A DNA stretch of 64,000 nt from Pedobacter steynii. GTDB taxonomy: Bacteria; Bacteroidota; Bacteroidia; Sphingobacteriales; Sphingobacteriaceae. The DNA is taken from the NCBI RefSeq assembly GCF_001721645.1, contig NZ_CP017141.1, positions 4,402,001 through 4,466,000 on the forward strand, read 5' to 3'. Positions within the stretch are counted from its first letter, which is position 1. Every line of letters begins with the position of its first letter. Below the pieces are notes generated by a model. It saw only the letters and a program-made list of their open reading frames with translations, searched no databases and was not told where the DNA came from. The translations under genes were made by a program, and so were the position numbers. Below, in pieces: positions 42,300-52,759 of this stretch.

Positions 42300-45143
42300 C
42301 TATGGTTTTTCGTCTGTCAGTTCAAAACCCCATGTTTTTCCTTTTTCCGTAGCAGGAATCCCTGAGGTCATCCATGCAGGAGCTTTTGCCCCTTTCAGGT
42401 AATAATCAAAGAATTGTTGTTCGCGAATCTGAATGTCTTTTCTGTTCTGACGTTGTACCAGGTTGTGTGCTTCGTTATTGTAGTTTAACATCCATACTGG
42501 TTTTCCTAAGCGTCTGAGACCGGTAAACATCTCTATTCCCTGGTACCATGGTACGGCACCATCGGCGTCATTAGCCATAATCACTACCGGAGTGTTGACT
42601 TTCGGTAAGGAGAATAAAGGAGAGTTCTCTATGTACAGTTCTGGTTTCTCCCATAAGGTTGCACCAATCCTGCTCTGTGTTTTCTCATATTGGAACTGTC
42701 TGTTCATACCGCTTTCCCAACGCATTCCGCCATAGGCAGAAGTCATGTTTACCACTGGTGCACCAGACCAGGCAGCAGCATACATATTGGTGCGTGTAAT
42801 CAGGTGAGCAACCTGGTAACCGCCCCAGCTTTGTCCCTGGATTCCGATCTTGCTACCGTCTATCCATGAATTTTTCTTTAAGGATTCTACACCCGAATTG
42901 ATAAACTCTTCAGCAGATTTTCCAGGATATCCTTTTTCATAGCTGATATCCGGAGCGAAAACCAGGTAACCATTGCTCACAAAGAAAGGAATGTTTAAGC
43001 GGGATGGGGTAGGAGCCGGTGCTTGGTAAGCATATAATCCATCAGATAGTTTTTCATAGAAATAAACGATCATAGGATATTTTTTTGCCGGATCAAAGTT
43101 TTCCGGTTTATAGAGAATTCCATTGGATTTATATCCTTTAGGGGTCTCCCATTTTACCAGTTCTGCTGTTCCCCAGTTGTAGTTTTGTTGCTGCGGATTG
43201 GTATTGCTCAGCTTGATTTCTGTTTTCAGATCTTTGGAAACATACACGTCAGGAGAGATGCTGTAATTTCCTTTATCGTAGATGTATTCCTCTGCGTCTT
43301 TGGCTTTTACCAGATTCGAGTATTTGAATTTCCCCATAACGATCAACTCGGGATTCTTCGTATCGCCGACATTGGTTTTATAGAAACCATTCTCTTTGTT
43401 GAGGTTGTTTAATACATCCATAATAATCGTTTCTTTCTTTCCAAGGAAGCGGCTTTCCGGATCTAATTTCTGGTAACGGAAAGTCAGGCTGTTTTGTCTG
43501 CCAAAACCATTGGTCATATTCTTAGCTGGGTTTTTCCCTTCGGGAGAGAATTCCCAGATGTCGTACCTGTCGTAAATCAGAACAGTCTTATCTTCTTCAG
43601 TCCAGGCTGCAAGTCCATAAGCGGAAGGATCATCCGGAACATCGTTTTCTTCGTCTACCAGTTTAACTGTCATGCCGTTGTTTAAGTGGGTCACTTTTCC
43701 AGTCGCGATGGCATAGGTATACCAGTTGGAATTGGTCTGATCAAAATAAATCACATATTTTCCATTAGGGGATGCCATGGCATTGCCACTCAGGCCTTCA
43801 ATGATTTTCTTTCTTGCTCCGGTTTTGACATCTACAAGATAATAGTCTCTGATCGAATTTGCTGTCCATTGTTGTTGAATCCTGTTGCCAAAATCAGTAG
43901 CAGCCAATGCATAAGGGGCATTTCCTTCATTGATCATCGTGGCATCAGGTAATTTAAGGTCAGTAAGCGGAATGATTCTGGGATCGCTGTTGAAGATTTC
44001 AATGGTACTTAGGTAGGATCTTTTTGATTCGCGTTCCGCATTCTTCAACTGCATGGGCTGAAGATAATCGTCCTTATAGCCCCAAACATCCAGCTTTGCA
44101 TTTTCAAAATCTACCAAAGTCGTGTCCTTGGCTTTTTTAACCGGAGCAATGCCAAAGAATAACCTGGTTCCGTCTTTGCTGAAGTTTACTTTTCCATCAC
44201 CACTTACGGCCCATTTTGCAGGCATTCCAGGAATTTCATTGTCTACCAAAATCTGAGCAGTATCTAAGGAAAGGGAATTGTAATATACATTATAGGTTTT
44301 GATTTCTGTCTTTTCCGGACTTTGTTCTCCTACAAAAGCAAGGTAATCTCCGTCTTCAGTAAAGCTAAAGTTTTTAAAGGTTCCTTTTCCTTTAACCAAA
44401 GTTTTCAGGGTCCCTTTTTCCGTATTCAATACAAAGACACCTGCGGGAGCAGATTTGTCTTTTTTAGCTCCTGTGCAAGCAAAAATAAGCTGTTTTCCAT
44501 TTTTGCTGAAAGCGTATTCGCTAACATATTTGAAGCTGCGCTCCAGACCGGTAGTCAGGTTTTTTAGAATCAGATCTGTGCCTTCCTGTTTTGAAGCTGT
44601 TGCAGATTCCTCATCGGCGAAGAAATCCTGATTGTCTTTTTTATCGGGACTAGTGGAAGCACCAGCCTTTTTCGTGGTATCTACTGGTTTTTCCAGTTGA
44701 TAGGCCAGGAAGCCTCCGCTTTTCTCCGGCATTTTGAAAGATTTTACCCGCGCAACTTTTACAATCCCGAGATTGGTTAAGTTGGCTAAACCAAGACTGT
44801 CTTTCGGCATGTCATCGGCTTTTTTCTTTTTGATCTTAGCCTGGCGGATGTCTTTTTGAAATGCCTTGATTGCAAAGACCGCATATTTTGAATCTGCACT
44901 GAATTGTGCATTTGTAGCCCGGTGAACTTTTATTTTAGAGTTATTGATCAGGTTGTTCAGGTATAGATTGGCATCTCCTTCCTGTTGGTTCACCCCATAC
45001 ATCGCCCATTGTCCGTTATTGGAGAGTTGTTTCGCTCCAACAGATTCCCAGGTATCATAGACACTATGATCCAGCGGTTTTTTCTGCGCCAGAGCGACGC
45101 TGGAAAACAATAGAAAAGTTAGGGTAAGTTTTTTGTGCATCAT
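42300..45143 (-). CDS. S9-family (prolyl oligopeptidase-like) exported serine peptidase
   Basis: A 947-residue peptidase. The signal peptide is residues 1-19 (SSVALAQ). Residues about 20-660 are a beta-propeller-type domain, and about 690-920 an alpha/beta-hydrolase. The nucleophile is Ser772 in GQSWGG, the acid Asp859 or Asp861 in ANDADGAV, and His893 in NNEAHN. It probably cleaves oligopeptides in the periplasm. The first two codons are both ATG; either could start. Longer than the typical 700 residues because of an expanded N-terminal region with a Lys/Ser-rich linker around 150-180. Confidence 0.92.
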   Translation of the reverse strand: MMHKKLTLTFLLFSSVALAQKKPLDHSVYDTWESVGAKQLSNNGQWAMYGVNQQEGDANLYLNNLINNSKIKVHRATNAQFSADSKYAVFAIKAFQKDIRQAKIKKKKADDMPKDSLGLANLTNLGIVKVARVKSFKMPEKSGGFLAYQLEKPVDTTKKAGASTSPDKKDNQDFFADEESATASKQEGTDLILKNLTTGLERSFKYVSEYAFSKNGKQLIFACTGAKKDKSAPAGVFVLNTEKGTLKTLVKGKGTFKNFSFTEDGDYLAFVGEQSPEKTEIKTYNVYYNSLSLDTAQILVDNEIPGMPAKWAVSGDGKVNFSKDGTRLFFGIAPVKKAKDTTLVDFENAKLDVWGYKDDYLQPMQLKNAERESKRSYLSTIEIFNSDPRIIPLTDLKLPDATMINEGNAPYALAATDFGNRIQQQWTANSIRDYYLVDVKTGARKKIIEGLSGNAMASPNGKYVIYFDQTNSNWYTYAIATGKVTHLNNGMTVKLVDEENDVPDDPSAYGLAAWTEEDKTVLIYDRYDIWEFSPEGKNPAKNMTNGFGRQNSLTFRYQKLDPESRFLGKKETIIMDVLNNLNKENGFYKTNVGDTKNPELIVMGKFKYSNLVKAKDAEEYIYDKGNYSISPDVYVSKDLKTEIKLSNTNPQQQNYNWGTAELVKWETPKGYKSNGILYKPENFDPAKKYPMIVYFYEKLSDGLYAYQAPAPTPSRLNIPFFVSNGYLVFAPDISYEKGYPGKSAEEFINSGVESLKKNSWIDGSKIGIQGQSWGGYQVAHLITRTNMYAAAWSGAPVVNMTSAYGGMRWESGMNRQFQYEKTQSRIGATLWEKPELYIENSPLFSLPKVNTPVVIMANDADGAVPWYQGIEMFTGLRRLGKPVWMLNYNNEAHNLVQRQNRKDIQIREQQFFDYYLKGAKAPAWMTSGIPATEKGKTWGFELTDEKP

Positions 45144-45232
45144 AAAAAGCTATTTTTTTCTAAAAATTGTGATTTTTTGACAGATATTCTCATTACGAAC
45201 CAAATTTTTACAATAATGAAAGGTCATTAAAC

Positions 45233-45260
45233 AAAAAAAGCACCCCTGAGGGTGCTTTTT
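45233..45260 (-). terminator. Intrinsic terminator of yidC
   Basis: Stem GCACCC/GGGTGC with loop CTGA, flanked by A- and T-tracts, 15 bp after the stop. Confidence 0.88.
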
Positions 45261-45275
45261 AAGGTCTGTAAAAGA

Positions 45276-47081
45276 CTATTTGTTCTTTTTCGACTGGATC
45301 TGCGTTTGTTGTTGTTGACGCATATAATCGTCTAATCTCGACTGAAATTTAGATTTCTTTTTTGTTTCTACAGGTTTTGTTTTGTTCTCCTGTAAAGTGC
45401 GGTGAATTTTCTCATCATCAACCATAGATTTGATCAGGAACTGCTGAGCAAAAGTCAACATATTTGCCAGGAAGTAATAATAGTTTAATCCTGATGGATA
45501 GCTGTTCAGTACGCCTAAGAAAATGATTGGCATAATGTATCCGATGTACTTCATCTGTCCGGTTGCACCAGAGATCTGGTTGTTGAAATAAGTATAGATC
45601 AATGTTGAAATCGTCATCAACACACACATCAGACTCAGGTGATCTCCGATAAATGGAATGGTGAAACCAAATTTGATGAAATCATCATAAGTGGAAAGAT
45701 CTTTCATCCATAGGAAGCTTTCTCCTCTTAACTCGAATAAGTTCGGGAAAAAGAAGAAGAAGGCCATTACAAAAGGAAGCTGAAGGAGCATTGGTAAACA
45801 ACCTCCCAAAGGATTTACACCCACCTGTTTGTAGAGTTTCAGGTATTCCTGTTGTAATAGGGTAGGGTTATCATCGCCAACCTTAGCCTTGATCTCATCC
45901 ATCTCCGGTTTAAGAATTCTCATCTTAGCCATCGAGATATATGATTTGTAAGTCAAAGGAGACATCGCTACTTTCAAAAGAATGGTCAGGATCAGAATGA
46001 TCAGGCCATAGTTCCATCCAAAACCTTCCAAAAATTTAAATACCGGCAGTACAATAAATCTGTTGATGTATTTCAATGGCCAGTAACCCATATCTACCTG
46101 TTTCTCAATTTCGTGACCCTGCTTTTTCAATACATCGAACTTATTGGTACCGAAGTAGAAATCCATCGCATAATTTTGCGAAGCCAGTTGTCCGAAATGC
46201 ATTTTCATATCTGCCGCATAACGTTTGATTTCACCAGGCTGAGTCAATACGGTAACACCCAGTTTTCCGCTTTCAAAAGCTACTTTAGGGATCAATACCG
46301 CAGAGAAAAACTGTTGTTTAAAGGAGAACCATTCGATCTTTCCTTTTTTCAACTCTTCAGTTTCATCTTTAGCAATGCTCAAATGATCAGGAGTTTCATT
46401 TACGTATTTATAGAAAGGAGCAGCATGCTCTTTCTCTTTTTTACCTGATTTCTCCTGCTCCAGTAGTGTAGTTTCCCAGTTCAGGGCTACAGAGTCTGTT
46501 TGAATCACCTGATTTAAACCATTCAGGTTGATATTGAAGGCCACGTTATTGCTTTTAGGCTTCAGGTCATAAGTATACTCAATGTATTTATCACCCAGGT
46601 AATTCGCACGCATACTTACCAGGTTTCCGGTTTTTGTAGCCGTAAAATAAAGATCATTGGTATTTACTTCTTTACCGGCAATATTCATTTTTAAGCCAAA
46701 CTTATTCTGGTTTCCGTCAAATAAGATGACCGGCTTACCGTCATAGGTTTTTTGATCTTTTACCTCTACAGATAAGATTTTACCACCTTTATTGGTTAGC
46801 GTCAACTTCAGGTTCTCATTTTCAAGAACAGTAGTCTGAACAGTACCTGCGATGCTGCCACCGAAAGGTCCTGATAATGTAGCTGAATCAACTGCAGGAG
46901 TTGTGGCTGCTGCGGTTGAGGGAGCAGTAGTTTTTGTGGCTGCTGCGACTTTTTTCAAAGAATCTGCAGCAATTCTTTCCTTTTCTTTATTGATTTCAGT
47001 CTGACTGGGACCAAAAAAGTAAAAAGAACCGGCCAAAACGATCATGATCAGGAACAGGCCTGTAAACGTATTTCTATCCAT
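45276..47081 (-). CDS. yidC: Membrane protein insertase YidC
   Basis: A 601-residue Oxa1-family insertase placing proteins in the inner membrane. Residue range 6-22 is the first membrane helix (GLFLIMIVLAGSFYFFG), about 75-330 the periplasmic beta domain, and 350-560 the conserved five-helix core with SPLTYKSYISMAKM, LYKQVGVNPLGGCLPMLLQ and SYPSGLNYYYFLANM. The C-terminus is basic (KKKSKFQSRLD.. KKNK), suited to ribosome contact. It lies 21 bp after pyrG and may be co-transcribed with it. Confidence 0.95.
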   Translation of the reverse strand: MDRNTFTGLFLIMIVLAGSFYFFGPSQTEINKEKERIAADSLKKVAAATKTTAPSTAAATTPAVDSATLSGPFGGSIAGTVQTTVLENENLKLTLTNKGGKILSVEVKDQKTYDGKPVILFDGNQNKFGLKMNIAGKEVNTNDLYFTATKTGNLVSMRANYLGDKYIEYTYDLKPKSNNVAFNINLNGLNQVIQTDSVALNWETTLLEQEKSGKKEKEHAAPFYKYVNETPDHLSIAKDETEELKKGKIEWFSFKQQFFSAVLIPKVAFESGKLGVTVLTQPGEIKRYAADMKMHFGQLASQNYAMDFYFGTNKFDVLKKQGHEIEKQVDMGYWPLKYINRFIVLPVFKFLEGFGWNYGLIILILTILLKVAMSPLTYKSYISMAKMRILKPEMDEIKAKVGDDNPTLLQQEYLKLYKQVGVNPLGGCLPMLLQLPFVMAFFFFFPNLFELRGESFLWMKDLSTYDDFIKFGFTIPFIGDHLSLMCVLMTISTLIYTYFNNQISGATGQMKYIGYIMPIIFLGVLNSYPSGLNYYYFLANMLTFAQQFLIKSMVDDEKIHRTLQENKTKPVETKKKSKFQSRLDDYMRQQQQTQIQSKKNK

Positions 47082-47101
47082 TATTGTTATTTAAACTCGT
47101 A

Positions 47102-48718
47102 TTATTTTATTTTCTTCTTCGCAAATTCCATCGCGGCGGCGACAAATTTAACAAAAAGTGGGTGAGGATTAGCAACTGTTGATTTTAATTCCGGGTGAAA
47201 CTGTCCGCCTACGAAGAAAGGGTGGTTTTTCAACTCTACAATCTCCACCAAATGGCTATCCGGATTTAATCCTGAAGCAATCATTCCACCTGCTTCATAT
47301 TGAGCCAGGTAATCATTATTGAATTCATAACGATGTCTGTGACGCTCAGTGATGTGGGTTTTTCCATAGGCAGCATAAGCCTTGGTTCCCTTTTTAAGAT
47401 CACATGGATAAGATCCTAAACGCATGGTACCACCTTTATTGGTCACACTTTTCTGATCTTCCATCATGTTGATTACCGGATTTTCTGTGTTTTCATCAAT
47501 TTCTGTGGTATTGGCATTTTTTAAACCCAATACATTTCTGCCATATTCGATTACCGCACACTGCATACCCAAACAGATACCAAAGAATGGAACATCATGC
47601 TCACGTACATATTGGATCGCGTCAATCTTTCCTTCAATACCACGGCTTCCAAAACCGGGAGCAACCAGCACACCATCAAGGTGCATTAGTCTTTCTTTAG
47701 CATTTTCAGGATGTATTCCTTCAGAATGGATGTATTCTACTTTTACTTTACATTCATTTTTAGCTCCTGCGTGTACAAAAGATTCAATGATTGACTTGTA
47801 AGCATCAGGAAGCTCAACGTATTTACCAATCAGACCGATCTTCACCTCAGCAGTTGGATTTTTTAAACGGCCAAGGAAATCTTTCCAGCTTTCCATATCC
47901 GGCTCGTTCTTCTGAGCAAGCTTCAATTTGCTCAATACTGTTTTATCCAGTTGCTCTTTCATCATTAGCAATGGAACATCATAAATGGTAGACGCATCAA
48001 TAGATTCTACTACGGCATTTACGTTTACATTACAGAACAGGGCAATCTTTTTACGGATATCAGCATTGATTCTATGTTCTGTACGGCATACAAGAATATC
48101 TGGTTGAATACCATATTCCAATAATGCTTTTACAGAGTGTTGTGTTGGTTTTGTTTTTAGCTCACCTGCAGCGGCCAGGAAAGGAATCAGCGTTAAGTGA
48201 ATTACGATGGCATTGTTTGCACCTTCTTCCCATTTGAACTGACGTACAGCTTCAATAAATGGTAAAGACTCAATATCGCCAACAGTTCCACCCAATTCAG
48301 TGATTACAATATCGTATTTGCCGCTATCGCCCAGAATGCGCATGTTGCGTTTGATCTCATCAGTAATGTGAGGAACAACCTGAACCGTTTTTCCAAGATA
48401 TTCTCCTTGTCTTTCTTTATTGATTACATTCTGATAAATCCGGCCGGTAGTGATGTTGTTTGCTTGTGAAGTAGGGACATTCAGAAAGCGTTCGTAGTGA
48501 CCAAGGTCAAGATCTGTTTCAGCACCGTCTTCAGTAACATAGCATTCCCCATGTTCATACGGATTTAATGTTCCCGGATCAATGTTGATATAGGGATCAA
48601 ATTTTTGAATGGCTACACTGTAACCTCTTGCTTGTAATAATTTGGCTAATGAAGCGGAGATGATGCCCTTACCTAATGAGGAAGTAACACCGCCCGTAAC
48701 AAAAATATACTTAGTCAT
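47102..48718 (-). CDS. pyrG: CTP synthase
   Basis: A 538-residue enzyme making CTP from UTP, ATP and glutamine. The N-terminal synthase domain has [14 protein letters not shown] (P-loop) and [20 protein letters not shown]. The C-terminal class-I glutaminase has the nucleophile in [13 protein letters not shown] and the His-Glu pair in FHPELKS. All motifs are intact and length is normal. It is followed by yidC on the same strand. A TAACTTTG element lies 64 bp upstream. Confidence 0.96.
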   Translation of the reverse strand: MTKYIFVTGGVTSSLGKGIISASLAKLLQARGYSVAIQKFDPYINIDPGTLNPYEHGECYVTEDGAETDLDLGHYERFLNVPTSQANNITTGRIYQNVINKERQGEYLGKTVQVVPHITDEIKRNMRILGDSGKYDIVITELGGTVGDIESLPFIEAVRQFKWEEGANNAIVIHLTLIPFLAAAGELKTKPTQHSVKALLEYGIQPDILVCRTEHRINADIRKKIALFCNVNVNAVVESIDASTIYDVPLLMMKEQLDKTVLSKLKLAQKNEPDMESWKDFLGRLKNPTAEVKIGLIGKYVELPDAYKSIIESFVHAGAKNECKVKVEYIHSEGIHPENAKERLMHLDGVLVAPGFGSRGIEGKIDAIQYVREHDVPFFGICLGMQCAVIEYGRNVLGLKNANTTEIDENTENPVINMMEDQKSVTNKGGTMRLGSYPCDLKKGTKAYAAYGKTHITERHRHRYEFNNDYLAQYEAGGMIASGLNPDSHLVEIVELKNHPFFVGGQFHPELKSTVANPHPLFVKFVAAAMEFAKKKIK

Positions 48719-48781
48719 GCTTTGTGAGTTTCTGATATAAAAGCAGCTTTTATGCTACTTTTATTGTTTTTGTACGGGATA

Positions 48782-48789
48782 CAAAGTTA
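48782..48789 (-). promoter_or_regulatory. Candidate -7 element of pyrG
   Basis: TAACTTTG on the minus strand, 63 bp upstream of the pyrG ATG, leaving a leader of about 60 bases. Confidence 0.45.
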
Positions 48790-48874
48790 GCAAATAAAAC
48801 GGAAGCTAAAGGGCTAATTGTACAAATAAAATTGCACGCCTAAAAGTGGAGGTAAGCGCTTATCGCTGAAAATG

Positions 48875-49636
48875 TTACAGGACGAAACCGTAGAGCCGCT
48901 TTTTCAGGTCCTCAGGTTTTTCCTTTTTTTGTTCATCATATCGGGTAAATAATTCCAGCAATTTCCTGAAATCTTTTTCCGTCTGTGTTTTCTTTCCTTT
49001 TGAAGGTGGAACAATATCTGCAACGGGATTGCTGAAAGCATTGACTTTAGTTGCAAACCAGGTGGTGTAATAACGGGGAATGGCAAGACCAAGAATCATT
49101 CCCGGTAATCCACTGAATCCTTCCGGCCCCCCTCTTAATAAAATCTCATCGGTATAAAAAGCAACGACATAAACCGTATCATTAATCCTGCCAATAGCCT
49201 TTCTGCATTCATAGCCTGCAATATTGCGCACGTCGTGCATGATCTTCCAGTCTACCTTAGGGATGGTATCATTCAGGAGGTAATCTTCTCCCATGATTCT
49301 CTTTTTTAATACCCTGCTTTGTTTTTGATAATCAGCATACAGCTCATTTTCCGGCTCTCCTGCGAAATCGAAAAAAAGGTTGTTGTTGTCCTCAGACTCT
49401 TGTTTTATGGATTTGAAAATTGATTTTGTCCGGTCAAAGGACAATTCCCAGTTCGTCACTTTATATTTTTTTATTTTTTCCTTGGCTTCATCGGGAATAT
49501 CCCACTCTGCCAGACTTCGCTGCAGATTGATCTTTTTCTCAAAGCTGATCTTGCCATAAGGAATGAATAGCTGCTGTGCCTTCATACCTGTACAGGTGCA
49601 GATAAAAAATAAGAAGGGAGCGAGCCTTTTCATCAT
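48875..49636 (-). CDS. GLPGLI-family exported protein
   Basis: A secreted protein of about 253 residues. The signal peptide is MMKRLAPFLFFICTCTGMKAQ. The family's hallmark is seen in GFSGLPGMILGLAIP (about residue 185 of the mature frame), with the preceding CRKAIG and VVAFYTDEI of the same family. Function is not established; these proteins usually travel with a TonB-linked outer-membrane receptor. The ATG at 49636 sits 1 bp past the receptor's stop codon; 49633 is also possible. The open frame from 49672 overlaps the receptor and was rejected. Confidence 0.88.
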   Translation of the reverse strand: MMKRLAPFLFFICTCTGMKAQQLFIPYGKISFEKKINLQRSLAEWDIPDEAKEKIKKYKVTNWELSFDRTKSIFKSIKQESEDNNNLFFDFAGEPENELYADYQKQSRVLKKRIMGEDYLLNDTIPKVDWKIMHDVRNIAGYECRKAIGRINDTVYVVAFYTDEILLRGGPEGFSGLPGMILGLAIPRYYTTWFATKVNAFSNPVADIVPPSKGKKTQTEKDFRKLLELFTRYDEQKKEKPEDLKKRLYGFVL

Positions 49637-49637
49637 C

Positions 49638-52418
49638 TTATGGGTTAACAACAGTTTTGGTAAAATTACCACTTAAATTCCAGCTTACACCAAATAATAC
49701 ATAACGCGGAATATAGCTAAATGTGTTTTCACTAATCACGTTACCCCCAACAAAACGGTTGTATCCAATCTTCTGGTTCAGGATATCGGTTACTGTTAAT
49801 TTAAGTTCCAGGGCCTCACCTTTACCCATTTTCATGGCCAGATAGCTGTTCCAGATCACCACATTCAGGTCCTGGCCAAAAGAGGCATTTGCAGGTCTTA
49901 AGGAAACAGAAACCGTACTGTTGAATTCTGTCCGGTAAGGAAGCTGCACCGTACCTGAAAATTCATGGTTATGGGTGATGCTTTTTCCGTCATTAATGCC
50001 ACCGATGGATGATTTACCATACATAATTGTTGCTGATGGCGAATAACTGACATCTACTTTGGAGGTATAATAGTTAAACGAGCCTTTGACGTTATATTGT
50101 GTGTTTGCAGTCCGGTTTTTTACTGCATTGATGATGGCGATATTGTTGGATCTGTAGAAACTCATATCAAGGCCCATCCGGAAATGAAGTTTGGAAAATC
50201 CTTTTGAATAATAGACGTTTCCGCTTAAGGAATTGTTCCCGTCTAGATTGACGAAGCTGGATATCCTTTTGTTGAACTCATCTACATTTTCTGAGTTTGC
50301 AATTGCATTATTGGTGAAACCGTAATTCAGGTACCCGGAGATATACTGATCGGAGTTCATTAAAAAGCTATTGTAGGAAACCCCGAAATTATTGGTAAAA
50401 GAAGGCCTGAGCAGTGGATTTCCGATCACCTGAAACAAGGGGTTATTAATCTGTCTTACCGGCTGGATCTGTTCAATACTTGGCTGCTGGGTAAACCCAT
50501 TGTAATTCACCGCGAGACTGGTATTGTTGCTGAGTTTATAATACAGATTGGTACGCGGGGAAAGGTTCAGGTATTTGCGCTGAAAATTACTGCCAAGGTC
50601 AAGATCTTTCAGCTCAAATGTTGTAATAGTGGCTTCCAGTCCGCTGGAAATGGAGAAATTTTTTGCTTTATACTGAAAAATCATTTTTCCAATGTTCGAG
50701 AAATTGATGAATTTAAAGTCATTACTCAGGGAATCTATTTTTGTTTTGATTCCGGTAGTATAATTCTGAACAAGTCTGTTGCTGCTGGAAGAAATGGTTT
50801 TGAAAGTATAACCTGCTTCCAAAGACCACCTTTTGGTGAGTGTTTCCGCATAACTGATCCTGGTCCCGATAGAGTTTTGTGTTCCCGAATTGTTCTTTAT
50901 CAGGTTGATGTCTTCACTTCGGTTCCAGTTTCCATTGTTATCATAATATTCGGTATGGTTTAAACTTCGTTCCAATCCTTTATTGTTCAGATTTTCCGGC
51001 TGAATATCGATAGACAAAGCCCGTCCCTTTTTTTTGAACCTTCTTGACCAGTTGATGTTTCCATTAAAGGTATCACTGAAGCCATTTCCGATATTAGACT
51101 GGTTATTCTGACTAATGATCTGTCCGGTTTCACTGCTACTTCCGTTAATGGTGCCGGATTCGGTATAATTCCGGTTCTTTTTCAGTCCGAAAGAAATTTT
51201 TAAGGTAGACAAAGAATCGATATGATAGTTGTAAGTACCACGGATGTTTTCTCCGGTAACCTTGGAACGGTCGTCGGTTTTCCCCTGACTAAAAAAACGT
51301 TTTCCATCGGGCAGGAGCTCCTGAGAATTGGAGGTTTTGATATTGGTGTTCTTGTTGTCAAAGACCTTGAAGTTTAATTTCAGGCCCATTTTATTGCTAT
51401 AGAATTTATCAGAGAAATGAGCTCCCAGATTTAGATTGCTGGGTAAACCTCCTGTAGAAGAATAATAATCGTCGTCGTCATCTCCGCCGGAAGAATACAT
51501 AATAGAGCTCCCATCATCACCAACCTCTATCTGATCATACTCTTCGCCTTTTAATTTTCTCATGGAATTGTTAATCTTGGACTCATTGTCCAGAGTAGAA
51601 TAAGTGCCGAAAATGGCAGTTTTGAGTTTATTCTTAAAAATACCCATCATTCCGCCATAATCCTGAAAATTGGAGCTGCCGGCATTGGCATCAAGAGTAG
51701 ACAGGTATCCGTTCCTGGCGTTCTCTTTTAATTTAATATTGATGGTTTTATTTTTTATCCCGTCATCAATGCCGGTTAGTTCTGCTGTTTTACTTTTTCT
51801 ATCGTATACCTGAACCTCATCCACCGCATTGGCCTTGAGGTATTTTGTAGCCAGCAGGGGATCATCTCCGAAAAACTCATCTCCATCAACGAGCACCGTT
51901 TTTACTTCCTTGCCCTGAGCTTTAATTGTTCCGTTTTTATCTACATTTATTCCGGGAAGTCTTTTTAAAAGTTCCTGTACATTGGCATTGGTGCGTACGG
52001 CAAAACTATCGGCCTGAAAGACAAGTGTATCACCCCGCATGCGGACGGCATTCTTTGTTGCCGCGATGACTACTTCATTGAGCAGCTTGGATTTCAGCTC
52101 CATATTGATCCTGCCCAGATCCAGCACTGTATTTTCTGATAACCTTAAATTACGGACATAATCGGCCATTTTCGGATAGCTGATTAGAAGCTTGTAGTCG
52201 CCTTTGGCCAGATTACTCCATTCAAAACGCCCCTCTTTATCGGCACGTACTGTTCTGACCAATATAGAATCGGCAGAACGGAGCAGTAACACCGAGCTAT
52301 TTTCCAGAACCTTTTTCTCCAATGTATCAGCAACTATTCCTTTGATACTTGCTCTTTGTGCTAAAACGGTAAAAGAAAATAAAGTGAAAAGTATATAAAT
52401 GAAAAATTTTTTCAGCAT
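49638..52418 (-). CDS. Outer-membrane beta-barrel receptor (TonB-linked, plug plus barrel)
   Basis: A 926-residue outer-membrane protein. The signal peptide is residues 1-20 (TVLAQ). A carboxypeptidase-regulatory-like domain (GIVADTLEKKVLENSSVLL) is followed by a plug-like region with VQELLKRLPGINVDKNGTI and VKTVLVDGDEFFGDD, typical of the OMP_b-brl_3 group. The rest is a 14- to 22-strand barrel. It forms an operon with the GLPGLI protein, 1 bp apart. A palindrome TTACC-G-GGTAA is at 52423-52433, just before the start. The ligand is unknown. Confidence 0.9.
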   Translation of the reverse strand: MLKKFFIYILFTLFSFTVLAQRASIKGIVADTLEKKVLENSSVLLLRSADSILVRTVRADKEGRFEWSNLAKGDYKLLISYPKMADYVRNLRLSENTVLDLGRINMELKSKLLNEVVIAATKNAVRMRGDTLVFQADSFAVRTNANVQELLKRLPGINVDKNGTIKAQGKEVKTVLVDGDEFFGDDPLLATKYLKANAVDEVQVYDRKSKTAELTGIDDGIKNKTINIKLKENARNGYLSTLDANAGSSNFQDYGGMMGIFKNKLKTAIFGTYSTLDNESKINNSMRKLKGEEYDQIEVGDDGSSIMYSSGGDDDDDYYSSTGGLPSNLNLGAHFSDKFYSNKMGLKLNFKVFDNKNTNIKTSNSQELLPDGKRFFSQGKTDDRSKVTGENIRGTYNYHIDSLSTLKISFGLKKNRNYTESGTINGSSSETGQIISQNNQSNIGNGFSDTFNGNINWSRRFKKKGRALSIDIQPENLNNKGLERSLNHTEYYDNNGNWNRSEDINLIKNNSGTQNSIGTRISYAETLTKRWSLEAGYTFKTISSSSNRLVQNYTTGIKTKIDSLSNDFKFINFSNIGKMIFQYKAKNFSISSGLEATITTFELKDLDLGSNFQRKYLNLSPRTNLYYKLSNNTSLAVNYNGFTQQPSIEQIQPVRQINNPLFQVIGNPLLRPSFTNNFGVSYNSFLMNSDQYISGYLNYGFTNNAIANSENVDEFNKRISSFVNLDGNNSLSGNVYYSKGFSKLHFRMGLDMSFYRSNNIAIINAVKNRTANTQYNVKGSFNYYTSKVDVSYSPSATIMYGKSSIGGINDGKSITHNHEFSGTVQLPYRTEFNSTVSVSLRPANASFGQDLNVVIWNSYLAMKMGKGEALELKLTVTDILNQKIGYNRFVGGNVISENTFSYIPRYVLFGVSWNLSGNFTKTVVNP

Positions 52419-52759
52419 AAATTACCGGGTAACAATCCTAGAGAGTTCCTAAATCTAATAACTATTTTTTTGTAAGTATTAATTTTTAGGAATATTATTG
52501 GTTTTTGAGAGAAAATTTAAGCGGATATAAAAAATGCCCGGAATTTTCCGGGCACCTTCGTTAAATTATATTTGGTTAGAATATGCTGGTTTTGGTTGTT
52601 TATTTTTAGTTCTTTACATTTTGATTATCTAAATATAATGTAAAATATATTTTAATCACAATATAATTTTCAACTTTTTTTATAAAACGAACAAAAATAT
52701 GCTGTTTTTGTACCAGGAAGCCTTTTTTGGCAGAATGCTGTGGATAGTTTTATAAAATG
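52419..52759 (-). other. Gene-free region with an isolated terminator and a promoter-like element
   Basis: Apart from the hairpin at 52535-52554, this 341-bp AT-rich region holds no ORF. On the minus strand TATTTTTG (52692-52699) fits the -7 consensus, and the hairpin with its T-run lies 140 bp downstream, too far from the lipoprotein stop (52760) to be its usual terminator. A short untranslated RNA of about 150 bases is possible, or a long 3' untranslated tail. Evidence is thin. Confidence 0.3.
52535..52554 (-). terminator. Intrinsic terminator, 205 bp after the lipoprotein gene
   Basis: TGCCCGGAA/TTCCGGGCA (9 bp, loop TT) with a T-run on the minus strand. Confidence 0.7.

Noticed and set aside
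47466-47801. Plus-strand 111-codon ORF inside pyrG
   Set aside because: It is an antisense shadow of the highly conserved CTP synthase glutaminase domain.
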